Of a stretch of 64,000 bases of DNA, positions 55,663-64,000 are shown piece by piece. Origin of the DNA: Roseovarius sp. THAF27 (lineage in GTDB: Bacteria; Pseudomonadota; Alphaproteobacteria; Rhodobacterales; Rhodobacteraceae); contig NZ_CP045393.1 of assembly GCF_009363655.1 (NCBI RefSeq), forward strand, positions 1,860,001 to 1,924,000. The letters are read 5' to 3'. Numbering within the stretch: the stretch's first letter is position 1; every line of letters begins with the position of its first letter. Under the pieces are notes generated by a model that was not told where the DNA came from, ran no database searches, and was given only the letters and a program-made list of their open reading frames with translations. Position numbers and translations under genes: made by a program.

Positions 55663-58103
55663 GGTCCCTGGACGCATATCGCGAGAAGCGGGATTTCGAC
55701 GTCACGCCGGAGCCCCGCGCCGAGCTTGTCGACGCCGGCGGCGAGCGCCTGTCCTTCGTTGTCCAGAAACATGATGCCAGCCGCCTGCACTATGACTTTC
55801 GCCTGGAACTGGGCGGTGTGCTGCTGTCCTGGGCCGTCACCAAGGGCCCCTCGACCGATCCGTCGCAGAAGCGCCTCGCTGTGCGCACCGAGGATCACCC
55901 GGTGTCCTATGGCGGTTTCGAGGGCACCATCCCGAAAGAGGAATACGGCGGCGGCACCGTCATGCTGTGGGACAACGGCTGGTGGGAGCCGCTGCACGAT
56001 CCCGAGGAGGGTCTGAAGGAGGGCAAGCTGCATTTCAGGCTGCACGGCGCGCGGATGAAAGGCGGCTGGGCGCTGGTGCGGATGCGCGCCAAGAAGGGCG
56101 AGAAACGCGAGAACTGGCTTCTGATCAAGGAACGCGACGATTTTGCCGGGCGCACCGCCGAGGCGCTGACCAACAAGCACCGAACGTCCGTGACCACCGG
56201 CCGTGCGATGCGCGCGATTGCCGGGGACAAACCCGCCGCCACGCCTGCGAAACACGACAAGCCGCTGCCCCGGTTTCACAAGGTGCAGCTGGCCACCCTG
56301 CGCGATGCCCCGCCCGAGGGCGAGGGCTGGCAGCACGAGGCCAAGTTCGACGGCTATCGCTGCGTGATCGCCCTGGGCAAGGGTGGGGTGCGGCTCTACT
56401 CGCGCAACGGCAAGGACTGGTCCGACCGTTTCGGGGCGCTCTGCGAACCGGCGGCGGCGTTGGCCTGTGGCTCGGCCCTGATCGACGGGGAAGTGATCAC
56501 CGGCGCCGGGGGAGGGGACTTCTCGACGCTCCAGAAAGCACTGAAGGCGGGTGACCCGCTCACCTGCTACCTTTTCGACATCCTTGTCCTCGATGGCGAG
56601 GATCTGACCGGCAAGCCGCTCTCGCAGCGGCGCGAGGCGCTGGAAGGGCTCATGGACGGGCAGCCGCCCCGCGGGCCGCTCCGCCTCAGCCCGGTGATCG
56701 AGGGCGATGGCGCCGCCGCCCTTGCCGCCATCTGCGAGGCCGGCGGGGAGGGCCTCGTCTCCAAGCGCATCGATGCCGCCTATCGCGCCGGTCGGAGCAA
56801 AAGCTGGATCAAGTCCAAGTGCATCCGCCGGGCCGAGTTCGTGGTCGCCGGATGGTCGCCCTCGGACAAGAAGGGCAGGCCGTTTTCCTCGCTGATCCTG
56901 GGGAGCTTTGAGGCGGGCACGCTGATCTACCGGGGTCGCGTCGGCACGGGGTTCGACGGAGACGACATGGCGGAACTGATGGCCGCGCTGAAGCCCCTTG
57001 CCCGCAAGACCCCCCCGTTTGACGAAGACCTGCCCGACGAGACAACCGGCGCTCGCTGGGTCACGCCAAGGCTGGTCGTCGAGGCGGACTATGCCGAGTT
57101 CACCAGCGAAGGCCGGATACGCCACGGCGTCTACAAGGGCCTGCGCGAAGACAAGGAGGCCAGGGACGTGAGTGCCAGCGCCGAAGCGAAGAACGACAGC
57201 GGCGACGACGAGAAAACCATCGGCGGCGTCCGAATCTCCAGCACCTCGCGCCGGGTCTATCCCGATGCGGGTCTGACCAAGGGCGAGGTTGCGGAACACT
57301 ACGCGCAGGTCGCCGAACGGATGCTCGATGACGCCGCCGACCGCCCCCTGGCACTGTTGCGCTGCCCCGATGGGATCGCGGGCGATTGCTTCTTTCAGAA
57401 ACACGCCGGCAAGGGCTTTCCCGAGGGCGTCAAATCCATTCCCATCGAGGAAAAGGACGGCGACAGGGCCGATTACATGTATGTCTCCGGCCCCGAGGGC
57501 CTGCTTGGCGCGGCGCAGATGGGCACGCTGGAATTCCACATCTGGGGCGCGCGGCGCGACCGGATCGAACGGCCCGACCGGATGGTGTTCGATCTGGATC
57601 CCGATGAGGGCCTCGGCTTTGCCAGGGTGAAGGCGGCGGCGCAGGAGGTCCGCGAGGGCCTGAGCGCCTGCGGGCTGGACAGCGCGCCCATGGTCACGGG
57701 CGGCAAGGGTGTGCACGTGATCGTGCCGCTGCGCCGCATCAGCGAGTGGGAGACGGTGAAAACCTTCGCCAAGACCTTTGCTACAGTCCTCGCGGAGCGC
57801 CACCCGAAGCGGTACACCGCCACCATGTCCAAGTCCAAACGCAAGGGGCGCGTGTTCATCGACTGGCTGCGCAACGAGCGCGGCGCCACCGCCATTGCGC
57901 CCTATTCCCTCCGCGCGCGCCCCGGCGCCGCGGTCGCGGTGCCTGTGACCTGGGCCGAGTTGCAGGACCTGAGCTGTCCCGACGGCTTTCATGTGGGCGA
58001 TATGGCGGCACGTCTGAAACGCCCATGCCCGCTGCGGACGGCCAAGGCGCGCGGCATCGGAGCCGAGGTCGTGGAAGCGCTGGAAGACTGGTCTCGCGAC
58101 TGA
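55659..58103 (+). CDS. ligD: ATP-dependent DNA ligase D (three-domain NHEJ enzyme)
   Basis: 814 residues in the order phosphoesterase-ligase-polymerase. The PE domain (about 1-170) has QKHDASRLHYDFRLELGGV and WAVTKGPS. The ligase domain (about 205-500) has the adenylated Lys229 in AKFDGYRC. The polymerase domain (about 525-814) has FDLDPDEG (metal Asp pair), GKGVHVIVPLR and FIDWLRNERGATAIAPYSLR. It seals double-strand breaks with Ku. GTG start overlaps the ku stop. The operon lies in the accessory block. Confidence 0.96.
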   Translation: MRSLDAYREKRDFDVTPEPRAELVDAGGERLSFVVQKHDASRLHYDFRLELGGVLLSWAVTKGPSTDPSQKRLAVRTEDHPVSYGGFEGTIPKEEYGGGTVMLWDNGWWEPLHDPEEGLKEGKLHFRLHGARMKGGWALVRMRAKKGEKRENWLLIKERDDFAGRTAEALTNKHRTSVTTGRAMRAIAGDKPAATPAKHDKPLPRFHKVQLATLRDAPPEGEGWQHEAKFDGYRCVIALGKGGVRLYSRNGKDWSDRFGALCEPAAALACGSALIDGEVITGAGGGDFSTLQKALKAGDPLTCYLFDILVLDGEDLTGKPLSQRREALEGLMDGQPPRGPLRLSPVIEGDGAAALAAICEAGGEGLVSKRIDAAYRAGRSKSWIKSKCIRRAEFVVAGWSPSDKKGRPFSSLILGSFEAGTLIYRGRVGTGFDGDDMAELMAALKPLARKTPPFDEDLPDETTGARWVTPRLVVEADYAEFTSEGRIRHGVYKGLREDKEARDVSASAEAKNDSGDDEKTIGGVRISSTSRRVYPDAGLTKGEVAEHYAQVAERMLDDAADRPLALLRCPDGIAGDCFFQKHAGKGFPEGVKSIPIEEKDGDRADYMYVSGPEGLLGAAQMGTLEFHIWGARRDRIERPDRMVFDLDPDEGLGFARVKAAAQEVREGLSACGLDSAPMVTGGKGVHVIVPLRRISEWETVKTFAKTFATVLAERHPKRYTATMSKSKRKGRVFIDWLRNERGATAIAPYSLRARPGAAVAVPVTWAELQDLSCPDGFHVGDMAARLKRPCPLRTAKARGIGAEVVEALEDWSRD

Positions 58104-58626
58104 AAGCCCTCTGGCGGCACTTGCGAGTCGCGCGATCATGGCCGCTCCGAGGAGCCGCGTCGTGCACGCCCTGAGTTAAAGCCCGTCCCGATCGAACCTT
58201 GTCGAGCGGTCACGTGTCGACCGCTCGGTGCCCTTGCTTCGCCCTGATATCCTGAACTCGACAGGGGATCCGTTGCCGACAGCTGTCGGCCCTGTGGGAG
58301 AGACCTGTCGTTGTCAGGTACCTTGTTGGGACTTTCAGTCCAACACTCCGTTCAAGAATGACCGCATTCCGAATGCCTGGGTAATCCTTCCTCGCCAAAC
58401 CGCCAACAATCCTGGCGGTCAGTCGCCGATGTCTCGGGAAAGAGGAAATGTTGAACCGCCTCGCATTGAGTCACTCACGTCGAGTGGACAGGGCGGACGC
58501 GTGCAGTGGAGAAGATATCATGGAAATGATACCGGCACTGCGGTCCTAGCGTGGTGCACTCGTCCCGATGGCGGTCACCCCGCGCGCCCCGTATGTTACC
58601 GGGCCGGTGCCGGGGTGGCCGAAGAG
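58104..58626. other. gene-free spacer after ligD
   Basis: 523 bases between the convergent ligD and sodC genes. I see no reading frame with a known domain, no tRNA and no obvious terminator. Frames here look random. It may be a remnant of a gene lost from the block. Confidence 0.5.
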
Positions 58627-59163
58627 TCACTCGATGACGGCGCAGGCGATGCGCTCGCCGGCATCGCCCGATGGCTGACTCTCGTAGTCGTCGGGACCGC
58701 TGTGCAGCATCAGCGCCCGGCCTGACAGATTGTCCTGTTCGCCGCCCAGCACCGCCTGATGATTGAGCACCTGGGCCTTCAGCGTGCCATCGCTGGCCAC
58801 ATACTGGTTGGGCATGTCACCGACATGAGGACCGCCATCCGTTAAGAAGCCGTGATCGTTGCCCGAACTCGCGAGATGCCCGCCCGCGGACTTGAAGCCG
58901 CCCTCGGCATCGCATTCCCCGGTCTCGTGGATGTGGAAGCCATGCCAGGTTTCCGGCGGCAGCTCGGCCAGGTCGAGCTCGATCAGCACCCCCGCAGGCG
59001 TGTCGGTGAGGGTAGCCGTCCCGATCTCCGTGCCTTCGGCGTTGATGAAACTCGCTTTCGCATCGGCGTCCTGCGCCTGTGCCACGTTGGCGAGGCCGAG
59101 CGACATCGCCGAGGCAAGCAGCAGCAGCCGGGCAGGGCGCAAGTGTTGGTATGGATTGGTCAT
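58627..59163 (-). CDS. sodC: periplasmic Cu-Zn superoxide dismutase
   Basis: 178 residues with a signal peptide (LRPARLLLLASAMSLGLANV, cut near AQA-QD). Metal ligands are visible: HGFHIHETGEC, GGHLASSGNDHGF and the late His in LMLHSGPDDY; the structural Cys are in TGEC and IACAVIE. Active-site Arg is in GERIACA. It protects the periplasm from superoxide. It may be transcribed together with the SDR gene 97 bases upstream. Convergent with ligD. Confidence 0.94.
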   Translation of the reverse strand: MTNPYQHLRPARLLLLASAMSLGLANVAQAQDADAKASFINAEGTEIGTATLTDTPAGVLIELDLAELPPETWHGFHIHETGECDAEGGFKSAGGHLASSGNDHGFLTDGGPHVGDMPNQYVASDGTLKAQVLNHQAVLGGEQDNLSGRALMLHSGPDDYESQPSGDAGERIACAVIE

Positions 59164-59260
59164 GGGAACCTCCTTGGTGTTGTCAGGGCGGCGGCCGTGG
59201 GGCCACCGGCAACCGTCGGCCTCATTTGGCCTGACTCGCCGGGGCCACGACAGCCATCGG

Positions 59261-60115
59261 TCAGATCATGGGAATGCCGCCGGTGACCTCCACGGTCGCG
59301 CCGTTGGTGTAGCTTGAAAGCGGGTCGGCCAGCATGACGTAGGCGGTGGCGAGTTCGGCGGGTTGTGCGGGGCGGCCGATCGGCTTGTCCTCGCCGAAAT
59401 GGGCCACCGACTCCTTCGGCAGCGTCGCCGGGATCAGCGGCGTCCAGACCGGGCCGGGCGCCACGCAGTTTGCGCGGATGCCGCGCGGGGCCAGCATCTG
59501 CGCCAGGCCCACGGTGAAGTTCTGGATCGCGCCCTTGGTCGCGGCATAGGCCAGCAGGCCGGGGTTGGGCTTGTCGGAGTTGATCGAGGCGGTATTGATG
59601 ATCGCGCCGCCCTTTTCCATCACCGGGACGGCCGCCTTGCAGAGATAGAACATCGAATGGATGTTGGTGCGGAAGGTCATCTCCCACTCCTCGTCCGGGA
59701 TGTCCTCCAGCGTGTCGAAATGCATCTGGTGGGCGGCGTTGTTCACCAGGATGTCGAGCCGTCCGAAGGCCTCGTGCGTGTCGCGCACCAGCGCCCGGCA
59801 GTGATCGCCGCTCTGGATGTCGCCGGGCATGACATAGGCCCGCCGCCCGGCGTCTTCCACCAAGGCGCGTGTCGTATGCGCCTCGTCGTGCTCTTCCAGG
59901 TAGGAGATCATCACATCGGCGCCTTCGCGCGCGTAGGCCAGCGCCACCGCGCGGCCGATGCCGCTGTCGCCGCCGGTCACGAGGGCGGCCATGCCTTCAA
60001 GCTTGCCGGACCCCCTGTAGCTGTCTTCGCCGTGATCGGGGCACGGCTCCATCTGATCGGTACGGCCGGGCGTGCCCTGAGGCTGCTCGGGAAAGGGGGG
60101 CTTCGGATAATTCAT
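59261..60115 (-). CDS. SDR oxidoreductase, YghA type
   Basis: 284 residues from ATG 60115 (GGAG eight bases upstream; family N-terminus NYPKPPFPEQPQGTPG). NAD(P) site TGGDSGIGRAVALAYAREGA, NNAA, catalytic Ser-Tyr-Lys in INTASINSDKPNPGLLAYAATKGA. The proline-rich N-terminal arm with TDQMEPCPDHGEDSYRGSGK is characteristic of the YghA/YhxC group, often found in stress regulons. It is behind an EcfG-like promoter. Confidence 0.9.
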   Translation of the reverse strand: MNYPKPPFPEQPQGTPGRTDQMEPCPDHGEDSYRGSGKLEGMAALVTGGDSGIGRAVALAYAREGADVMISYLEEHDEAHTTRALVEDAGRRAYVMPGDIQSGDHCRALVRDTHEAFGRLDILVNNAAHQMHFDTLEDIPDEEWEMTFRTNIHSMFYLCKAAVPVMEKGGAIINTASINSDKPNPGLLAYAATKGAIQNFTVGLAQMLAPRGIRANCVAPGPVWTPLIPATLPKESVAHFGEDKPIGRPAQPAELATAYVMLADPLSSYTNGATVEVTGGIPMI

Positions 60116-60145
60116 CAGGCTTCTCCGGGTTGGTGCTGGGGAGTC

Positions 60146-60170
60146 AACGGCCGCGATGTTCCAATGTTCC
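60146..60170 (-). promoter_or_regulatory. EcfG-like general stress promoter of the SDR-sodC operon
   Basis: On the minus strand: GGAAC at 60170-60166, 16 bases, CGTT at 60149-60146, an exact match to the GGAAC-N16-CGTT consensus. The start codon at 60115 is 30 bases after it, giving a leader of about 20 bases. Confidence 0.75.
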
Positions 60171-60264
60171 CGCGCCTTCCGGGGCTGCGTCCAAAAGGAA
60201 AACTGTCCCGGCGAGGAACGGGGGTTAGGTAGACAGCACAAATGCGTCACGAATGGAGAACGTC

Positions 60265-60801
60265 ATGGATTGGTCGGAAATGTTGTTTCAGGGGTGGAGC
60301 GGGATCCTGCGCACCGCGATCGTCGGCACCCTTGCCTATGTGGCGCTGGTCGTCGCGTTGCGGACGTCCGGCAAACGGACCCTCGCGAAACTCAACGCGT
60401 TCGACCTAGTGGTTACCGTGGCTCTCGGGTCGACCCTCGCCACCATCCTTCTCAGCAAGAACGTCGCACTGGCAGAGGGCGTGACGGCGCTGGTGCTGCT
60501 GATCGCATTGCAATACGGCGTGACGGTCCTGTCGGTGCGTTCGACCTCGTTCGCGCGCATCGTCCGTTCGGAGCCGACCTTGCTGCTGCGCGACGGCGAG
60601 ACCCTGCCGCGCGCGATGAAGCGCGCCCGGGTCACCGAAGCGGAACTCGAGACGATTGTGCGCACGGAAGGGCAGCGCGACCCGGAGACGGTTGCTGCCG
60701 TCATCCTGGAATCCGACGGCTCCTTTTCCGTCATCGCAGGGCCGGAGGCGGTTCGCGGCAACGGATCTGGCGGCCTTCCCTCCAGCCGTTCACGCGTGTA
60801 G
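60265..60801 (+). CDS. DUF421 (YetF-like) membrane protein
   Basis: 178 residues, three N-terminal helices (GILRTAIVGTLAYVALVVAL and after), then a soluble domain: RIVRSEPTLLLRDGETLPRA and ETIVRTEGQRDPETVAAVIL with ESDGSFSVI. It has the family's typical plan. Role unknown, often near stress genes. It is divergent from the SDR gene. Shortly after its end begins the second guaB copy. Confidence 0.88.
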   Translation: MDWSEMLFQGWSGILRTAIVGTLAYVALVVALRTSGKRTLAKLNAFDLVVTVALGSTLATILLSKNVALAEGVTALVLLIALQYGVTVLSVRSTSFARIVRSEPTLLLRDGETLPRAMKRARVTEAELETIVRTEGQRDPETVAAVILESDGSFSVIAGPEAVRGNGSGGLPSSRSRV

Positions 60802-60894
60802 ACCTGCGAAATGAGCATGATCGACCGATGTTCGCCGATGCGGCGGAGTGAAGATCGGTTAACAAAACAAGGGCAGATCAGTGGAATGATACGG

Positions 60895-60947
60895 ACGTGC
60901 ACGACGTGCAGATCACCCGCGACAGCCCTGATTTCCGCATTGACTGA
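60895..60947 (+). pseudogene. guaB 3' end remnant
   Basis: Reads [16 protein letters not shown] and a stop, against [16 protein letters not shown] at the end of the full guaB (48263-49711). The first 28 bases match with one mismatch, the rest is homologous but diverged. It lies 45 bases before rsmB, as a guaB end would in an undisturbed guaB-rsmB pair. Confidence 0.85.
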
Positions 60948-60992
60948 TGCGGCGGTCATCATCGGGCCGCGCGACAGGGCCCGGGGCATGAC

Positions 60993-62159
60993 ATGACCCC
61001 GGCGGCCCGGGTCCAGGCCGCGATCGAGGTGCTCGATTCCGTGGCCAGCGGGATGGCCGCCGAACAGGCGCTGACCCGCTGGGCGCGCGGTGCGCGCTAT
61101 GCCGGATCGAAAGACCGCGCGGCGGTGCGCGATCACGTCTTCTCGGTGCTGCGCCGCAGGCGATCCTGCGCGGCCCTGGGCGGCGGCGACAGCGGGCGGG
61201 CGCTGATGCTGGGCCTGCTGCGCGGGGCGGGTGAGGACACCGATGCGATCTTCTCCGGCGAGGGACATGCCCCCGCGCCGCTCGACCCTGTCGAGCGCCA
61301 CGCGGGCCGGACGCCGACGCCGCAGGAGACGCGCGATCTGCCGGACTGGCTGTGGGAGCGGTTCGCGACGAGCCTTGGCGGTGAGGCGACGCGAGCGGCG
61401 GAGGCGCTGCGGCATCGCGCGCCGGTTTGCCTGCGGCTCAATCCGGGCTTGAAGACCGACGCCGATGTCATTGATATGCTTGAGCAAGACGGCATCGCGC
61501 TGCATCCGGTGCCGGATATCAAGGGCGCGGTCCTGGTGACCGCGGAGGCGCGGCGGGTGACGCAGTCGCGGGCCTATCGCGACGGGCTTGTGGAAGTGCA
61601 GGACACCAGCAGCCAGGCGGCCATGGCCGCGCTGGAGGTGCCCCCGGGCGCACGGGGGCTGGATTACTGCGCCGGCGGCGGCGGCAAGGTGCTGGCGCTG
61701 GCGTCCCGGATCGAAGGCGCGTGGTTTGCCCATGACGCCGCGCCGCGGCGGATGCGCGACCTGCCACAGCGCGCTGCGCGCGCCGGTGTGACGGTCACCC
61801 TGCTCGATGCGGGCGCGGTGAGCGGGACGGCGCCCTTCGACCTCGTGCTGTGCGACGTGCCCTGTTCGGGCAGCGGCACATGGCGGCGCACGCCCGAGGC
61901 GAAGTGGACCCTGACGCCCGAGCGTCTGGCCGACCTGTGCCGGACCCAGCGGAGCATCCTGCAGGAGGCGCAGGCGCTGGTGCGGCCGGGCGGGATGCTG
62001 GCCTACACCACCTGTTCGGTGCTGGACGAGGAGAACGCGGGCCAGGTGGCCGCCTTTCTCGCCGCGTCTTCGGGATGGGTGCAGGAGATCACCCGGCACT
62101 GGCCGGTGTCGGAGGTGGGAGACGGTTTTTTCCTGTCGGTCCTGCGCAAGCCGCAATAG
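60993..62159 (+). CDS. RsmB/NOP-family RNA cytosine methyltransferase
   Basis: 388 residues. An N-terminal NusB-like helical domain (VLDSVASGMAAEQALTRWAR) and a SAM domain with GLDYCAGGGGKVLALASRI, LVLCDVPCSGSGTWRR (catalytic-type Cys) and GGMLAYTTCSVLDEENAGQV (second Cys). It makes m5C in rRNA. It has only a guaB remnant upstream and the accessory block before it. Confidence 0.9.
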   Translation: MTPAARVQAAIEVLDSVASGMAAEQALTRWARGARYAGSKDRAAVRDHVFSVLRRRRSCAALGGGDSGRALMLGLLRGAGEDTDAIFSGEGHAPAPLDPVERHAGRTPTPQETRDLPDWLWERFATSLGGEATRAAEALRHRAPVCLRLNPGLKTDADVIDMLEQDGIALHPVPDIKGAVLVTAEARRVTQSRAYRDGLVEVQDTSSQAAMAALEVPPGARGLDYCAGGGGKVLALASRIEGAWFAHDAAPRRMRDLPQRAARAGVTVTLLDAGAVSGTAPFDLVLCDVPCSGSGTWRRTPEAKWTLTPERLADLCRTQRSILQEAQALVRPGGMLAYTTCSVLDEENAGQVAAFLAASSGWVQEITRHWPVSEVGDGFFLSVLRKPQ

Positions 62160-62257
62160 CAGAGCCGACACTGGCAATCGCAACCTAGACGTGTTCGCCG
62201 TTTCAGCGTTAATCTAACGTTAAATCCTGCCGCCTAAGACAGGCGACAGGAGATGGA

Positions 62258-64000
62258 TTGCTGGAGACTTGCCGGTTGGCTTCGATTACCGGAACCGTAC
62301 TGCCCTTGCGCGATGCCGCGTCGCGGATCAGGCCGCGCTCCAGGACCGTTCTGGCGACGGGGCTGGGGTTTGGCGCGGGCGCGTTCGTGATGCCCGATCC
62401 GCGGTTGCAGGTCGCATGCCTTTTTCTCGGCGCGATCCTGCTGATGTCGGCGCTCTGGATCGCCATCGTCCACGCGGCGGAAACGCGGTTTCGCAAGGGC
62501 CTGGTGGAGGCCGCGGCGGATTTCATGGGGGAAGACGCGACGCCGGCCATCCTGACCGGGCGCGAGGGCGACATCCAATACGCCAACCGCGCGGCGCAGA
62601 CCGCGTTTTCGGCCGACGAGGCCAGCACGCTGGCCGGGGCACTGAAGCACACCGTCGCCAACCCCGGCCCGATCCTCTACCGCCTGGAAAGCCGGGCCGA
62701 CCTGCGCGGCTCGGCGCATGAGGATGTGGTCACGCGGGCGGGACATCTGCGGCTGAGCGTGCACCGCGCGGCGGCGGACCGATATATCTGGCGGATCGAG
62801 AAATCCGCCGACCGCCCCTCGCGCGAGGCCGATCCGGTGCCGCTGCCGATGCTGACGGTGGGCCGGGGCGGGGCGGTTCTGTTCATGAATTCCGCGGCGC
62901 GCGAACTGGTGGGTGAACGGGCGCGCACGCTCGACCGCATTTTTCCCAAGATGCCCCTGCGCTCGGGCCAGATCAACGACATCACCACCGCGCAGGGGCT
63001 GACGGCCTGCCTCGTCGTCGAGCTGGAGGGCGTGGCCGGCCGGCGCGAGGTGTTCCTGCTGCCGGGCGTGGCGCCGACCGAGCGGCAGCCGGACGGATGG
63101 GCATTCTTCGACGAATTGCCGGTGCCGCTGCTGAAACTGGCGCGCAACGGCGAGGTTCAGATCTCGAACCGCCCGGCGCGGGACCTTCTGGGCGCCGAGG
63201 CGTGCTGCGGCAAGACGCTGTCGGACCTGATGGAGGGGCTCGGCCGGTCGATCCCGGACTGGCTCGATGACGCGGCCGCCGGTCGGGGCGGGGTGCATTC
63301 GGAATTCCTGCGGGTCAGGCGCGACGACCGCGAAACCTTCGTGCAGGTCACGCTCAACCGCGCGATGGAGGCGGGCGAGACGGTTCTGATCGCGGTGCTG
63401 AACGACGCGACCAAGCTGAAGACCCTGGAAGAGCAGTTCGTGCAAAGCCAGAAGATGCAGGCGATCGGGCAACTGGCCGGCGGCGTGGCGCATGATTTCA
63501 ACAACCTGCTGACCGCCATCGCGGGGCATTGCGACCTGCTGTTGCTGCGCCACGATCAGGGCGACCCGGATTACGGCGACCTTGTGCAGATCAACCAGAA
63601 CGCCAACCGGGCCGCCGCCCTGGTCAGCCAGCTGCTGGCCTATTCGCGCAAGCAGACGCTGCGCCCCGAGGTCATGGACCTGCGTGACATGCTGTCGGAA
63701 CTGACGCATCTTCTGAACCGGCTGGTGGGCGAGAGGGTGATCCTGTCGCTCAGTCACGACCCGACTCTGTGGTCGATCCGCGCCGACAAGCGGCAGCTGG
63801 AACAGGTGCTGATGAACCTCGTGGTGAACGCCCGCGACGCCATGCCGGAGGGCGGCGACATCCGCATCGCCACAGAGAACGTCACCCTGGACGAACCGCT
63901 GCGCCGCGACCGCGCGGTGGTGGCGCCGGGCCGCTATGTGCGTGTCAGCGTCACGGACGAGGGGCAGGGGATATCCCAGGACAAGATCCAGAAGGTGTTC
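62258..64000 (+). CDS. cckA: CckA-like hybrid histidine kinase (3' end beyond window)
   Basis: 581 residues visible. TTG 62258 has AGGAG five bases upstream; TTG 62276 is another option. Two membrane helices (TVLATGLGFGAGAFVMPD, CLFLGAILLMSALWIAIVHA), two PAS-like domains (about 90-370), a dimerisation domain with GQLAGGVAHDFNNLLTAIAG (His412), and the start of the ATPase domain with QVLMNLVVNARDAMPEGG. The receiver domain would lie outside. CckA phosphorylates ChpT, which acts on CtrA; its partner chpT is at 16488-17096. Only partial here. Confidence 0.92.
   Translation, partial: MLETCRLASITGTVLPLRDAASRIRPRSRTVLATGLGFGAGAFVMPDPRLQVACLFLGAILLMSALWIAIVHAAETRFRKGLVEAAADFMGEDATPAILTGREGDIQYANRAAQTAFSADEASTLAGALKHTVANPGPILYRLESRADLRGSAHEDVVTRAGHLRLSVHRAAADRYIWRIEKSADRPSREADPVPLPMLTVGRGGAVLFMNSAARELVGERARTLDRIFPKMPLRSGQINDITTAQGLTACLVVELEGVAGRREVFLLPGVAPTERQPDGWAFFDELPVPLLKLARNGEVQISNRPARDLLGAEACCGKTLSDLMEGLGRSIPDWLDDAAAGRGGVHSEFLRVRRDDRETFVQVTLNRAMEAGETVLIAVLNDATKLKTLEEQFVQSQKMQAIGQLAGGVAHDFNNLLTAIAGHCDLLLLRHDQGDPDYGDLVQINQNANRAAALVSQLLAYSRKQTLRPEVMDLRDMLSELTHLLNRLVGERVILSLSHDPTLWSIRADKRQLEQVLMNLVVNARDAMPEGGDIRIATENVTLDEPLRRDRAVVAPGRYVRVSVTDEGQGISQDKIQKVF

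Noticed and set aside
55476..58139. Very long open frame of 887 codons on the minus strand opposite ligD
   Set aside because: The plus strand has the full LigD and Ku motifs; the antisense frame has no recognisable domain and is a high-GC artefact. The same applies to long antisense frames at 60336-62183 and 62234-63757.

Overview
The window looks like a chromosomal segment of a marine-type alphaproteobacterium, most likely Rhodobacteraceae (Roseobacter group). Pointers are the high GC, the CckA/ChpT phosphorelay components that feed CtrA, ribosomal protein L21 with the alphaproteobacterial C-terminal extension, ornithine-lipid genes olsBA, an isoquinoline-oxidoreductase-type molybdoenzyme, EcfG-like (GGAAC-N16-GTT) promoters and a guaB/rsmB neighbourhood. 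No database search was possible; every family name below comes from reading motifs.

Layout. 0.8-28.3 kb is mostly core chromosome: an FMN/FeS demethylase-type oxidoreductase, a cupin, an RND efflux pair, a LuxR-type regulator, tRNA-Ser, two DUF2059 proteins, rplU-rpmA, a GNAT enzyme, obgE-proB-proA, chpT, DUF3553, olsB-olsA, a thiE-like gene, a SPOUT RNA methylase, ctaA, an M32 carboxypeptidase, an SDR, an AbrB-type membrane protein and iorBA.

28.34-39.33 kb is an 11-kb integrated element in the 3' end of tRNA-Arg(ACG), bounded by a 15-bp duplication of the tRNA end. It encodes an integrase, an AlpA-like regulator, a large terminase, HNH nuclease, HK97-type capsid, prohead protease, portal and three or four connector-type proteins, two further HTH regulators and an unrecognised protein beside inverted repeats. 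No tail tube, tape measure, tail fibre or lysis gene is visible. This is the layout expected of a capsid-encoding phage satellite (like the capsid-forming PICIs known from other bacteria) and not of a whole prophage. It also carries seven copies of an 11-bp near-palindrome, GCACCSGGTGC, not noticed elsewhere in the window.

39.4-49.7 kb is core again: an orphan histidine kinase, a MerA-like flavoprotein and a TVP38 protein, rpmH-rnpA-yidD-sulfotransferase, a divergent Amt-family protein lacking the twin histidines, an agmatinase-family gene, and guaB.

49.66-60.92 kb is a second accessory block. The last 28 bp at the guaB target recur, with one mismatch, at 60895-60922, followed by an alternative guaB 3' end and then rsmB. 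This suggests that about 11.2 kb was inserted into an ancestral guaB-rsmB pair, giving guaB a new 3' end. The block holds stress and DNA-repair genes (Ku, LigD, SodC, an SDR, DUF421, an APC permease), two of them behind EcfG-like promoters, plus a collapsed terminal-oxidase operon in which ctaG, a hemJ/copD-like gene, cyoA, cyoB and a cytochrome c gene survive only as fused fragments. No integrase remains in it. The window ends inside cckA.
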